Notes: generated from the sequence alone by a model not told the origin. A stretch of 64,000 nt of DNA from Bacillota bacterium (GCA_023421505.1 JAEZTJ010000068.1:1-64000); one strand, 5' to 3'; shown: positions 1-8,173, counted from the first letter of the stretch. Translations and numbers: made by a program.

Positions 1-37
1 TAGTTTTGTTAGTCGCATAACTTAATTATACCATTTG

Positions 38-66
38 TGCGGATTCTAAGGAATCCGCATTTTTAA
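38..66 (+). terminator. Rho-independent terminator at window start
   Basis: A perfect 9-bp stem (TGCGGATTC / GAATCCGCA) with a TAAG loop is followed by a T-rich tract. It would end a plus-strand transcript that starts left of the window. Confidence 0.7.
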
Positions 67-76
67 TTTTGAGCAT

Positions 77-96
77 AAAAAGGGAGCTTTTGCTCC
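77..96 (-). terminator. Terminator of the Crp-like gene
   Basis: On the minus strand GGAGC-AAAA-GCTCC is followed by C and TTTTT. It lies about 40 bp beyond the stop codon of the Crp-like gene, so it fits as the terminator of that two-gene unit. Confidence 0.6.
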
Positions 97-133
97 ACAG
101 CTTATTCGGCTATTTTGCAAAAGCCCCTTTTCA

Positions 134-757
134 TCATTCTATATATGGAAGAAATTTTAGAAGTTCCTTAGGATTTATAATAATAAACTTGTTATCTGAA
201 AAATCGAGTAATCCTTGCTTTTTACATTCGTCTATTGCCCGATTAACGCTCCTAATAGGCGAATTCACTTCTTTAGCAAGTCGAGATTTATTAAGTGAAT
301 CAAGCGTATTTCGATGATAATGCAATGATATACTCCGAAGCAAGCGTTCTTTTACTGTGAGCTCCAAAATGTTTTCTACCAATTGGGAATTAATAATTAG
401 TTTTTCGGCTAATCCTTGTATTAAGAATGTTGTTGCATTAAAATCATTTTTAATCCATTCCAGAAAATAAGTTCGATAAAGTCGTTTTACAATACAATCT
501 GAAAGTGCTGTAATTTCTACAGGCTTTTTTCCATCGTAAAATTGTTCTATTTCTCCAAAAAAACTTCCCGATTTATATAAGTAAAGTGTTGAAAAATTCC
601 TATTGGAACTTTGAATGTAAGCTTCAGCAACACCAGATAATAAAAAATAAACGAAATTATTTTCTTCTTCAGCATATAATATAGTATTCCCAGCAGCATA
701 GCTTTTTTCTTGTAGTTTATGTTTTACTTCTTTGGGCATTATATCAATAAAATTCAT
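134..757 (-). CDS. Crp/Fnr-family transcriptional regulator
   Basis: The protein has 207 residues. Residues about 10-120 form a cyclic-nucleotide-binding-type beta barrel (hydrophobic strands, FFGEIEQF where CRP-like proteins have the GE..L region). Residues about 135-205 form a winged helix with a recognition-type segment SRLAKEVNSPIRSVNRAI. There is no N-terminal cysteine cluster, so an Fnr-type iron-sulfur sensor is unlikely; the effector is unknown. Its ATG follows the stop of the small HTH gene by 2 bp, and its ribosome site (AGGTGAG) lies inside that gene, so the two are probably translationally coupled. Family assignment is confident; the regulon is not known. Confidence 0.85.
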   Translation of the reverse strand: MNFIDIMPKEVKHKLQEKSYAAGNTILYAEEENNFVYFLLSGVAEAYIQSSNRNFSTLYLYKSGSFFGEIEQFYDGKKPVEITALSDCIVKRLYRTYFLEWIKNDFNATTFLIQGLAEKLIINSQLVENILELTVKERLLRSISLHYHRNTLDSLNKSRLAKEVNSPIRSVNRAIDECKKQGLLDFSDNKFIIINPKELLKFLPYIE

Positions 758-759
758 TT

Positions 760-948
760 TTAAATCTCACCTACCTTCATTGTTGATTTATATCTACCAT
801 CAATTGGCTTTTGGGCATCTTTTGGTATCATCCACGCTCGACCAAATTTCTCAGTACCGTTAATGCGATTTTCTTCACATAATTTTTGTATCCGTCTTTC
901 TGATATGCCCCATTTTTCAGAAGCGGCTTTCACAGAAATGTAATCCAT
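760..948 (-). CDS. Small helix-turn-helix protein (excisionase/MerR-like fold)
   Basis: The protein has 62 residues and begins MDYISVKAASEKWGISERR, the pattern of a MerR/excisionase-type winged helix: a helix that selects 'aa..wgis.r.iq' followed by a basic turn and a strand (RAWMIPKDAQKP). The start at 948 is preferred over an in-frame ATG at 969 because AAGGAAG lies 8 bases before it. Proteins of this kind commonly accompany recombinases on mobile elements, which fits the decayed mobile DNA just upstream, but no recombinase gene is intact here. It is the first gene of a two-gene unit with the Crp-like regulator. Role inferred only from fold. Confidence 0.75.
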   Translation of the reverse strand: MDYISVKAASEKWGISERRIQKLCEENRINGTEKFGRAWMIPKDAQKPIDGRYKSTMKVGEI

Positions 949-1232
949 AATATCAACTTCCTTTCGCAAAAGAGTATATAATTATTATATACGGATTGAC
1001 GAATAATAGCAAATTTGTTTTTCACAGATCAGCTCTGAAAGGTAAATTTCAAAATCTTCTTTTGATTTTATAGAAAAAGCAATTGTGGAATTCTTTCCAC
1101 TATTTTACATGTTTTCATTATAGTTATCCACATCACATAATTAGACTAGTTTTGTCCTCTCTTTTTCTGTGGAATTTTATTTTTTGAAATTTACTCTTTT
1201 CAGATATCACTTCCTTTGGTATACTATTCCTA

Positions 1233-2164
1233 TCAAGAAATGCTTAACGCTGTGCGTTTCTCTGTATAGAATATATCTTCTCTTGTTAGTTGCCGTCCAA
1301 AGCTTGCTAACAAATCAGAAGATATATTTTTTATTGTCCTTTTTATTTCTCTTAACCCCTGAATTCCATTTTCATATAACTGCAACAGCACATCCGCTAT
1401 CTGTGTAAGCAGATAATGGTTCTTCATGGCATTGTAATTAAGGCTATTCGCATGCTCTATGTCGTAACGATGGTTTTTTTGGATGTTAAATCCCTCATTC
1501 TCTATCTTCCAACGTTTTCTTCCTGTCTGTGCAAACTCCCAAGCTGTTTTTCCTCTGACCTGTAATCCGGTGATCCATTGAAAGTTTCCCACTGGCTCCC
1601 CATCCTTCCCTATCTTTAATTCCATTACTGTGAGATTGTACCCTTCATAGTAAAGCTCTTATACCCATTTCATATCATGCCTCACATTTTCACGTGCCTT
1701 CCGCTTGTAGATTTTCTGTTCTTCTATAATCTTTCCTTCGTTTTCACCCATTCCTATTATAGTTTGATACTCTTTTGCAAGGGAAGGTATGCTCCCATCT
1801 TTAAACCGAATTAGGAAACCCCATTCGTTTTCCTTACATATCTGAAATACAGGCGCACATGCATACAGACTGTCTCCAAGTACGCAAATCGGTAACCGCG
1901 GAAAGCTTTTCTTTAGCTTTTCTGACAGTCTTTTGAAGGCTTTTCTTTCACAAGTTCTTCCGGATCGAGTTTCTCCAAACATTCATTAATTGTCACATAA
2001 TGAGGTAGATATTCTTTTTCTTCTTTCCCAAGGATGAGGCAGAGGTTATGCACACACTCCTCGGTATTAAACTTATCCGTCATGTCCTGCATGGAGGAAA
2101 TGGTACACACATTTTTTCCGACACCGCCTTTTTGGTTGGCGATGGCGATTATTTTTGCGTTCAA
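1233..2164 (-). pseudogene. Chimeric parA/transposase pseudogene
   Basis: Reading leftward, a TTG start with an AAAGGAGG site opens a ParA-like N-terminus (IIAIANQKGGVGK, a Walker A motif). After residue 17 the sequence switches to what looks like the N-terminal region of a DDE transposase (ISSMQDMTDKFNTEECVHNL). That part ends near 1945-1960, where an internal deletion shifts the frame to the middle of the same transposase (RLPICVLGDSLYACAPVFQI, with a catalytic-type Asp). A TAA at about 1659-1661 then interrupts it in frame before the C-terminal part (RRWKIENEGFNIQK, the E-containing motif), which ends at 1233. It therefore has at least three lesions: fusion, deletion-frameshift and nonsense codon. 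Transposase family membership is from memory of clostridial IS proteins; exact IS family not assigned. Confidence 0.75.
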
Positions 2165-2192
2165 ATTTTGTTCCTCCTTTCGATTTTGGGTA

Positions 2193-2228
2193 TAAAAAAT
2201 TGCCCTTTACCAAATGTAAAGAGCAATT
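2193..2228 (-). terminator. Terminator behind the methyltransferase-like remnant
   Basis: On the minus strand a 13-bp stem (AATTGCTCTTTAC / GTAAAGGGCAATT, one G-U pair) with loop ATTTG is followed by T-rich sequence. It lies 16 bp after the stop of the remnant at 2244 and separates it from the chimeric parA start. Confidence 0.75.
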
Positions 2229-2243
2229 CGTATATCAGTGCTT

Positions 2244-2610
2244 TTATATTATTTCAAAATGAGCAAGTGCATCTTTGATAGCAGCCACTTGAATAGGAGT
2301 GGGGTGCTTTCTTGGCTGTTTTAGTGTTTCTACTGCATTAGGAGCATCATACATAGGCAGACCTAAACCTCGTTTGATTTCGGCAATGTATGCAGTGTGT
2401 ACCTTAAAGCTGTATTTTTCAAGGATATATTCCTTTATCAGTTTGTAAGTTATTTTTTTGTTTTGGCTTGTATGCGTCCGCTTTCTCCACTATACTATTA
2501 AGAGGAATCATGCCAACGCTGTTTCCGAAGTCCACAGTTACGTTGATATAGCTATCAGGAGCTTTGTGGGACTTTGGTAATACCGTTGAGATTATAGTTC
2601 TGATGACGAA
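2244..2610 (-). pseudogene. C-terminal remnant of a conjugative-element methyltransferase-like gene
   Basis: Minus-strand translation gives an open C-terminal segment of about 72 codons (KVHTAYIAEIKRGLGLPMYD, then KQPRKHPTPIQVAAIKDALA) ending with TAA at 2244-2246. Upstream the coding pattern continues in another frame (PDSYINVTVDFGNSVGMIPL ... ADAYKPKQK). The frames meet in a run of seven A (2453-2459 on the plus strand as T), which points to a one-base frameshift. The tail resembles the C-terminal extension I associate with rRNA/DNA methyltransferase genes on Firmicutes integrative conjugative elements. No N-terminal catalytic domain is present, so it is a remnant. Identity is tentative; that it is broken coding sequence is more certain. 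Confidence 0.5.
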
Positions 2611-2684
2611 ATGTGGTTTTGGGGGCAAATGAAGCGGATCAACCGCTATATGCAGTGGTTTTGGAGTAAAAAATAAGCACAAAT

Positions 2685-2720
2685 CGGGCTGAAAAAGTAC
2701 GTTTTTCGGCCCGTTTTTTT
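2685..2720 (+). terminator. Rho-independent terminator
   Basis: A 12-bp stem CGGGCTGAAAAA / TTTTTCGGCCCG (one G-U pair) with a GTACG loop is followed by seven T. It points rightward, against the methyltransferase remnant, so it belongs to a lost plus-strand transcript. The group II intron remnant begins right after it. Confidence 0.75.
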
Positions 2721-2723
2721 GGG

Positions 2724-3035
2724 CGTTTTAGAGGATGGATTAACTACTTTGGTAAATTCAATGCCTCTGCTATGAAATATTCCTTGGACTGTTTGGATAG
2801 AAGGCTTGTAAAATGAGCGATGTGTAAGTATAAACGTTTTCGTGGAAGTAGGCGTTTAGCAGAAAACTGGCTCTCTCAGATAAAGAAAAGAGAAACAGTT
2901 CTATTTGCTCATTGGAATTATTGGTATGGAACTTCGTGTTGAATGATAAGAGCCGTATGAAAGGAGACTTTCACGTACGGTTCTGTGAGAAGCTAGAGGT
3001 GAAATTCCCCTTACTTACTCGACTGAAAGGTCGGC
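2724..3035 (+). mobile_element. 3'-end remnant of a group II intron
   Basis: From 2724 a frame encodes the end of a group II intron reverse transcriptase/maturase: RGWINYFGKFNASAMKYSLD, then LDRRLVK, a TGA where Trp is expected (2814-2816), AMCKYKRFRG, and a terminal LFAHWNYWYGTSC ending at 2940-2942. Directly after it GAGCCGTATG (2950-2959) pairs with CGTACGGTTC (2974-2983), a typical bacterial group II domain V, followed by domain VI-like sequence to about 3030. The reverse transcriptase core and the 5' ribozyme domains are missing, so the intron is dead. The RT fragment starts abruptly next to a terminator, marking a deletion joint. Confidence 0.85.
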
Positions 3036-3060
3036 TACTCTATTAATGGGTAGCCTCCTA

Positions 3061-3300
3061 TCCGAGTGTATTTTTATGTTTCCTGTTATAATATTACCCC
3101 TGCCACACTTTTATAGCATATAATTCCTGCAAATAATAAATATAAATTTTTATTTACTTAAATACGAATTCTTCTTCTATAATAATCTTATAGCTTTATC
3201 CGCAATTTAAGTAACTATTTTAGGTATGACCGACTGAATTATAGTAAATTGACAATTCATATTTATAGACTGCGTGTATCTTGTCTTACTTTGAAAATAA
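3061..3300. other. Non-coding AT-rich stretch
   Basis: No open frame, hairpin or known motif could be supported between the intron remnant and the promoter at 3301. Confidence 0.5.
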
Positions 3301-3329
3301 TTGACTCCAGGCTCTTCAGAAGTTATAAT
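3301..3329 (+). promoter_or_regulatory. Strong promoter upstream of the LacI-type gene
   Basis: TTGACT (3301-3306), 17-bp spacer, TATAAT (3324-3329). It reads toward the LacI-type gene, which also has a nearer promoter-like pair (TTGACT 3525-3530, 18 bp, TATAAT 3549-3554). Confidence 0.65.
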
Positions 3330-3336
3330 ATTATAT

Positions 3337-3354
3337 GGAAGCGGTACCGGAAAA
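3337..3354. promoter_or_regulatory. Predicted LacI-family operator 1
   Basis: GGAAGCGGTACCGGAAAA starts 7 bp after the -10 box of the promoter at 3301. It matches the site at 5252 (GAAAGCGGTTCCGGAAAT) at 15 of 18 positions, in the same place relative to a promoter of the same layout. LacI-family operators usually carry a central CG-containing pseudo-palindrome, as here. Inferred autoregulatory operator of the adjacent gene. Confidence 0.6.
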
Positions 3355-3613
3355 TAATTGCGGGTTTATACTTTGTAGAATAAAGATCATGGCTTATTAG
3401 CTATTTTGAGTAAAACGGCGCATAACCTTATGTAATGCTTTAATGCAAATATATCCGGTATGTGCTGATTTGGTAAAATGAGCTTGAATGATAGAAAAAG
3501 ATGGTGAGATAGTATTCAAATTGATTGACTTTTTTTGTCGCCTGCTAATATAATCTATATATTGTAAAATGCTTGGAATGCATTGTATTCCAAAATTTTT
3601 GGAGGTATAGTTA

Positions 3614-4690
3614 ATGGATAGTAAAAAAGAAAAACTTGATTCTAGCGTAACAATAATGGATGTGGCAAAGCATGCCGGTGTCGGAGTTACTACTGTTTCA
3701 AGGGTTATTAATAATAAAGATGAGGTTAATGAGGAGACGAGGAAAAAAGTCCTTCAATCTATAAGTGAGCTAAATTATTCTCCGAAGGCTGTTGCACAGT
3801 TGCTTGGAAGAGGGGGAACGATGCATGAAGAGAAAAAGGCTTCATATACGGTAGGGCTTATAGCGCATGAATCAATGAAGAGCGATCCATATTTTGTTCA
3901 TATTTTGGATGGAGTAGAAAGGGAGCTTTCATCCAATGGGATTAGCTGTATATTTAGTCAGATAAGAGAAGATATCGTATCCAGGGAAAGTTCGTTTAAT
4001 GAGTATAACCTTTCAAAGTTACTTATGGAGGACAAACTTGACTGCATTATAGGTGTTTCAATTAGGAATATTGAAACTGTAGAACTGTTTAAGAATACAA
4101 AATTGCCCCTAGTATTTATTGATACAGAAGATTTTGAAGACGACATTGATTATATAAAGGCTGATAATTTAGCAGGTGCTAAAAAGGCAGTTTCATATCT
4201 TGCTTCACTTGGTCACAAAAGAATAGCCTACATAAGAGGTGAATTAAAGTCTTGGTTTTTTAATGACCTAGAGGAGGGCTATATTCAGGCTTTAAAACAG
4301 TATAAACTGGCTTTTGATCCACAACTTATTGTATGTGGAGAAGACAATCCGGAGGCGGGATATTCGCTTGCTATAAAACTTCTTGAGCTTGCTGAGCCTC
4401 CAACGGCAATATTTACAGATGATATAACTGCAATTGGTGTAATAAATGCAGTTAAGGAAAAGGGTATGGAAATACCTCGAGATATCTCTGTTGTAGGATT
4501 TGACGATATTGATGCAGCAGCATATATTTACCCAACATTAACTACTGTGCAGGTGCCAAAGTACGAGATTGGTGTTGCCGCAGCACGCAAGGCGGTTGAA
4601 CATTTAAAAAATAATAGTTTTCTATCACCGGTAAAGACACTTCTTGCCACTAAGCTCGTAATAAGAGGAAGCACCGGAAACTTGAAGTAA
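3614..4690 (+). CDS. LacI-family transcriptional regulator
   Basis: The protein has 358 residues. Residues about 13-60 form the LacI helix-turn-helix and hinge (TIMDVAKHAGVGVTTVSRVI, then NYSPKAVAQLLGRGG). The rest is a periplasmic-binding-protein-like sugar-sensing domain (YTVGLIAHES, DCIIGVSI, GHKRIAYIRGE, PPTAIFTDDITAIGVI, ISVVGFDDIDAAAYIYPTLT). A good ribosome site (GGAGG) precedes the ATG. Matching operator-like sites lie upstream of this gene (3337) and of the aminotransferase gene (5252), so it probably represses both. The inducer is unknown; from the neighbours an amino-sugar or keto-sugar intermediate is plausible. Confidence 0.93.
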   Translation: MDSKKEKLDSSVTIMDVAKHAGVGVTTVSRVINNKDEVNEETRKKVLQSISELNYSPKAVAQLLGRGGTMHEEKKASYTVGLIAHESMKSDPYFVHILDGVERELSSNGISCIFSQIREDIVSRESSFNEYNLSKLLMEDKLDCIIGVSIRNIETVELFKNTKLPLVFIDTEDFEDDIDYIKADNLAGAKKAVSYLASLGHKRIAYIRGELKSWFFNDLEEGYIQALKQYKLAFDPQLIVCGEDNPEAGYSLAIKLLELAEPPTAIFTDDITAIGVINAVKEKGMEIPRDISVVGFDDIDAAAYIYPTLTTVQVPKYEIGVAAARKAVEHLKNNSFLSPVKTLLATKLVIRGSTGNLK

Positions 4691-5216
4691 TTGTAAATAT
4701 ATTATAAGTATTTATTCAAAACACTTACAAATCCAATGTGCATGATTTGTAATCTGATTAACCTATAAATAATTGTGTCCAATATTGCTAACTTGATACA
4801 AATACGACATATGAAATATTGATATACTCCATTGATAAAATTGCATATTAAGGTTCACTTCCGGGACCAACTCGTCCTGCCTGCTTATTGCGGTAAGTAC
4901 AAGTTATTTTTCTCCAGATGCGAAATGCATTATTTATAATCGGAGGTATAAAGAAAGCTCAATTCTGTTATTCTCATTTTAATTCTTGAATTATATTCTA
5001 TTGAAAGCAGGGCTGAAGATTCAGGATTGTTTTTAGCTTCACATAGCTGAACATATTGATCTTTCCCTGGATTTCAACTGTTGATTTATCCTTAGATTCT
5101 CATGGCAATAGCAATCATCAGATGTAAAATACTCATAAAGAGAATTAAAAATGTCTTTTGCGTAACCCATAAATGGGAGAGTATAAAATAAAAACTTAAA
5201 AAAAAGAAATTACTTA
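4691..5216. other. Long intergenic region
   Basis: About 525 bp between the LacI-type gene and the next promoter. No credible open frame, terminator hairpin or RNA motif was recognised. Confidence 0.45.
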
Positions 5217-5245
5217 TTGACTTTACATAAAAAGGAATGTACAAT
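5217..5245 (+). promoter_or_regulatory. Promoter of the aminotransferase operon
   Basis: TTGACT (5217-5222), 17-bp spacer, TACAAT (5240-5245), about 60 bp before the start codon. The predicted LacI-type operator begins 6 bp after the -10 box and would cover the transcription start. Confidence 0.75.
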
Positions 5246-5251
5246 ATTTAT

Positions 5252-5269
5252 GAAAGCGGTTCCGGAAAT
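5252..5269. promoter_or_regulatory. Predicted LacI-family operator 2
   Basis: GAAAGCGGTTCCGGAAAT immediately downstream of the -10 box; near copy of the site at 3337. Position fits repression by blocking initiation. Confidence 0.65.
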
Positions 5270-5302
5270 ACTTTCATAATAATCATAGGAGTGTGAGGTA
5301 AT

Positions 5303-6559
5303 ATGAGTTCTAGGAAACTTGCAATAAACGGTGGAGAACGCGCAATTCCAGATGGATTCAAGTTTAAAGTATGGCCTGAAATTACAAAAGTGGATGAAGA
5401 ATATGTATTGGCTTCGTTAAGAGGTGACAACCACTGGTTTGGACCAAACTGTGTGGAATTGCAGAATGAATGGGCAAAATGGAATGGAAACAAATATGCT
5501 CTTGCCACAAATAGCGGTACAGCGGCTTTACATATGGGACTGGCAGCTTGTGGCATAGGACCTGGTGATGAGGTTATTATGACAACCACATCATGGACAT
5601 CAACTGCGACAAGTGTATTACATCATAATGCAATACCTATTTTTTGTGAAATTGACTGTCAAACAATATTGATGGATCCAAAAAAGATTGAAGAAAAAAT
5701 CACAGAAAAAACTAAAGCGCTCATAGTCGTACATTATTGGGGATTGCCATGTGATATGGATCCTATAATGGAAATCGCCAATAAGCATAATTTATTCGTA
5801 ATTGAAGATGCATGTCAGGCTCATGGTGCTTTATACAAAGGTAAGAAAGTAGGTACATTTGGACATTGTGCTGCATTCAGCTTAAATCAGAATAAATGCT
5901 TCTGTGCGGGTGAAGGTGGATTATTTGTCACAGATGATGAAAAAATACTTGAGTCTGCCCGTGCTATTATGAGTTTTGGAGAAATGAAGGCACCTGAAGC
6001 CAGCAGAGACTTCCACAGTTATTCTATGGGCTGGATGTATAGAATGAATGACCTGACTGCTGCATTTGCCAGAGCGCAGCTAACAAAGCTGGATGAGACA
6101 AACGAAAAGGCACGTTATAATTGGAATAGACTTAAGGATGGCTTAAAAGGCGTAAAAGGATTAACGCTGCCATTTAGTGATGAAAAGCAGACAACAGATG
6201 GGTATGCATTCATTCTGCGCGTTGCACCTGAAGAACTAGGTTTGAAGTTAGACCTTGCAGAATTCAGGGATTATGTTGTTAAAGCTTTGGAGGCAGAAGG
6301 AGTTCCTGTTGGTAGTGCACGTTGGTTGCTTCCTGCGCATACGGTAATTCAAGCCAAGAATGGATATGGAAGAGGCTGTCCATGGTCTTGCAGTATGTCT
6401 AGACAGGACATAGATTACAGTCTTGATCAATACCCGGTTTCAATGAAAGTAAGGGATACATCAATCCAAGTGGCAATAAACGGTCACAGACCTCCAAATG
6501 GTGATACTGAAATAGATTACTTAATTAGTGGTATTAGAAAGGTATTTGAAAACCTCTAA
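5303..6559 (+). CDS. DegT/DnrJ/EryC1/StrS-family PLP-dependent aminotransferase
   Basis: The protein has 418 residues, the usual family length. It shows the sugar-aminotransferase pattern: ALATNSGTAALHMGLAACGI near residues 72-91, GPGDEVIMTTTSWTSTA, the cofactor-binding IEDACQAHGA near 170, and a Schiff-base Lys in FSLNQNKCFCAGEGG near 200. Such enzymes transfer an amino group from Glu/Gln to a keto-sugar. The next gene is a Gfo/Idh/MocA oxidoreductase that could make or use the keto-sugar; the pair recalls NtdA/NtdC of Bacillus kanosamine synthesis, but no phosphatase partner is present. The C-terminal part (YPVSMKVRDTSIQVAINGHR) departs from the typical sugar aminotransferase end. Substrate unknown. 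Confidence 0.88.
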   Translation: MSSRKLAINGGERAIPDGFKFKVWPEITKVDEEYVLASLRGDNHWFGPNCVELQNEWAKWNGNKYALATNSGTAALHMGLAACGIGPGDEVIMTTTSWTSTATSVLHHNAIPIFCEIDCQTILMDPKKIEEKITEKTKALIVVHYWGLPCDMDPIMEIANKHNLFVIEDACQAHGALYKGKKVGTFGHCAAFSLNQNKCFCAGEGGLFVTDDEKILESARAIMSFGEMKAPEASRDFHSYSMGWMYRMNDLTAAFARAQLTKLDETNEKARYNWNRLKDGLKGVKGLTLPFSDEKQTTDGYAFILRVAPEELGLKLDLAEFRDYVVKALEAEGVPVGSARWLLPAHTVIQAKNGYGRGCPWSCSMSRQDIDYSLDQYPVSMKVRDTSIQVAINGHRPPNGDTEIDYLISGIRKVFENL

Positions 6560-6665
6560 GAAATATTAACGAATATATAAACAGTTTATGGGTTACTATT
6601 TGGATTCTATATATTCACTATAGTAGCCCCAAAACTGCTAGTACTGAGAGAGGGGAATGAATTAC

Positions 6666-7661
6666 ATGGAACAGAAAGTGAAATGGGGATTTATGGGTTT
6701 AGGTAGTGTAGCACATGGATTCATTGAAGGGCTTAAGACAGTAAAAGATGCCGAGATTGTTGCAATAGGAGATCTTCCCCAGTTTTATGAAAGAGCATGC
6801 AGCTTTGCAGATAAACATGGTATATCGCAAAGGTATGATAGCTTTGAAGCATTGGCAGAAAGTGATGTGGATGTAATATATATTTCGACAATCAATTCAT
6901 TACATAAAAGCTGCTGCCTAACTGCTATGGAGAGAGGAAAGCATGTTCTCTGTGAAAAACCTGTTACACTGTTTGCCAGTGATCTTGATGAATTAAAGAT
7001 ATGTGCAGAAAAGAATAATGTGTTTTTTATGGAAGCCATGTGGACGCGGTTCCTTCCAATATACGACAAGATCAAAGAATGGATAGATGAGGGAAGAATT
7101 GGAAAAGTCACAAGAATATGCTCACAGTTCCCCTACCGTGATGAGAATAAGGAAGGATGGCTCTACAACCCGCGATTTGGAGGAGGTTCAATACCAGATG
7201 TTGGAGTCTACGGTGTACATCTTGCCTTAATGCTGATAGGGAATAGACATTTTGAGGTTGATTCAGTTGTTTATAAAGGTGAAACAGGCGTAGATGAGTG
7301 GGCAAGGATATTTTTAAAATACGACGATGGAAGTTTTGCTGAGACTTTTTCGGCCATGACAGTAAATTCATTAGATGACGCTGTTATTGATGGAACCAAG
7401 GGAAGAATTTACATACCGAGCTTCTATAAGGCAGAGACTGCATACCTATACACGGGTAATATTTATACAAAGGAAGAACTTGTAGAAGAGAGTGTAATTC
7501 CTCATCCCGTGAATGGCTACAGCTATGAAGCTGAGGAAGTTACACGGTGCATAATCAATAATCAGCTCCAAAGCAAGGTGATGAAAATCGCAGAATCACG
7601 TAGGGCAGTAGAAATAATGGAATATGTACTCAAAAAGAATGATATAAAACTTTTATCTTAA
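6666..7661 (+). CDS. Gfo/Idh/MocA-family oxidoreductase
   Basis: The protein has 331 residues from ATG 6666, chosen because GAGAGAGGGG lies 10 bases before it; the in-frame ATG at 6657 is too close to that site. An N-terminal Rossmann fold (WGFMGLGSVAHGFIEGLK; DVIYISTINSLHKSCCLTAM) is followed by the diagnostic GKHVLCEKPVTL, whose Lys acts in catalysis, and a substrate domain with FMEAMWTRFLP and GGSIPDVGVYGVHLAL. NAD(P)-dependent oxidation or reduction of a sugar or cyclitol hydroxyl is the family activity. It follows the aminotransferase by about 100 bp without an obvious terminator and is likely co-transcribed under the LacI-type operator. Confidence 0.9.
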   Translation: MEQKVKWGFMGLGSVAHGFIEGLKTVKDAEIVAIGDLPQFYERACSFADKHGISQRYDSFEALAESDVDVIYISTINSLHKSCCLTAMERGKHVLCEKPVTLFASDLDELKICAEKNNVFFMEAMWTRFLPIYDKIKEWIDEGRIGKVTRICSQFPYRDENKEGWLYNPRFGGGSIPDVGVYGVHLALMLIGNRHFEVDSVVYKGETGVDEWARIFLKYDDGSFAETFSAMTVNSLDDAVIDGTKGRIYIPSFYKAETAYLYTGNIYTKEELVEESVIPHPVNGYSYEAEEVTRCIINNQLQSKVMKIAESRRAVEIMEYVLKKNDIKLLS

Positions 7662-8056
7662 ATCTTTTAGTGTTGTGCATTGGAAGTAAGTTATGATTTA
7701 TTTGGAGTAAAGAGCATTGAAAATAGTGGTTTTCATATTTTAGCGTTATAATCTATCCTGATTTTTGAACTAAGTACTTCCAGAGGTGCTATTAGTGCTG
7801 TAGCGGTATCAATTTCAGAAAGTAAGATACTGTAATATGGCAGAGTTAAAAAAAGAAGAGAAGGTAAATTATTAAAGGAACAGGAACTATAAGGAAGAAA
7901 GGAATTTTTAGACATTATAAGCAGGATAATACTACATTACAGTGAATGTATGGAAAAATGGTTCGGTGACAAAGGAGGAAAACTTAATTAACTGCTATAT
8001 TGATATTAATATAACGATATAGTATATTAAGAAAAGAAAAAAGAAAGGTGGGTTGT
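7662..8056. other. Intergenic region with possible gene debris
   Basis: About 395 bp without a supportable gene. A short frame near 7940-7990 (YSECMEKWFGDKGGKLN, stop) looks like a coding remnant but has no start and no recognisable family. Confidence 0.35.
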
Positions 8057-8105
8057 ATGATGGGCGTTGGAACTAAACTGTGCTAATAGCAGGGCTATTG
8101 CACAG
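8057..8105 (+). promoter_or_regulatory. Possible leader peptide plus hairpin before the CD3324-type gene
   Basis: After AAAGGTGGG comes a 9-codon frame, MMGVGTKLC, with stop at 8084. Its last codons enter a hairpin: CTGTGC plus AATAGC (8078-8090, one bulged T) pairs with GCTATT plus GCACAG (8094-8105). There is no T-tract, so it is not a normal terminator. It could be a leader or RNA control element for the gene at 8174; function is unproved. Confidence 0.35.
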
Positions 8106-8173
8106 CATACTAAATTTGAAATAGGCGAATGTAATATCCACTGCTAATCCTATATTTAATCAGGAGGTGCAGA

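Noticed and set aside
2629..2676. Short plus-strand frame ending MKRINRYMQWFWSKK before the terminator
   Set aside because: Only a short tail after a stop; it overlaps the minus-strand remnant and no family could be recognised.
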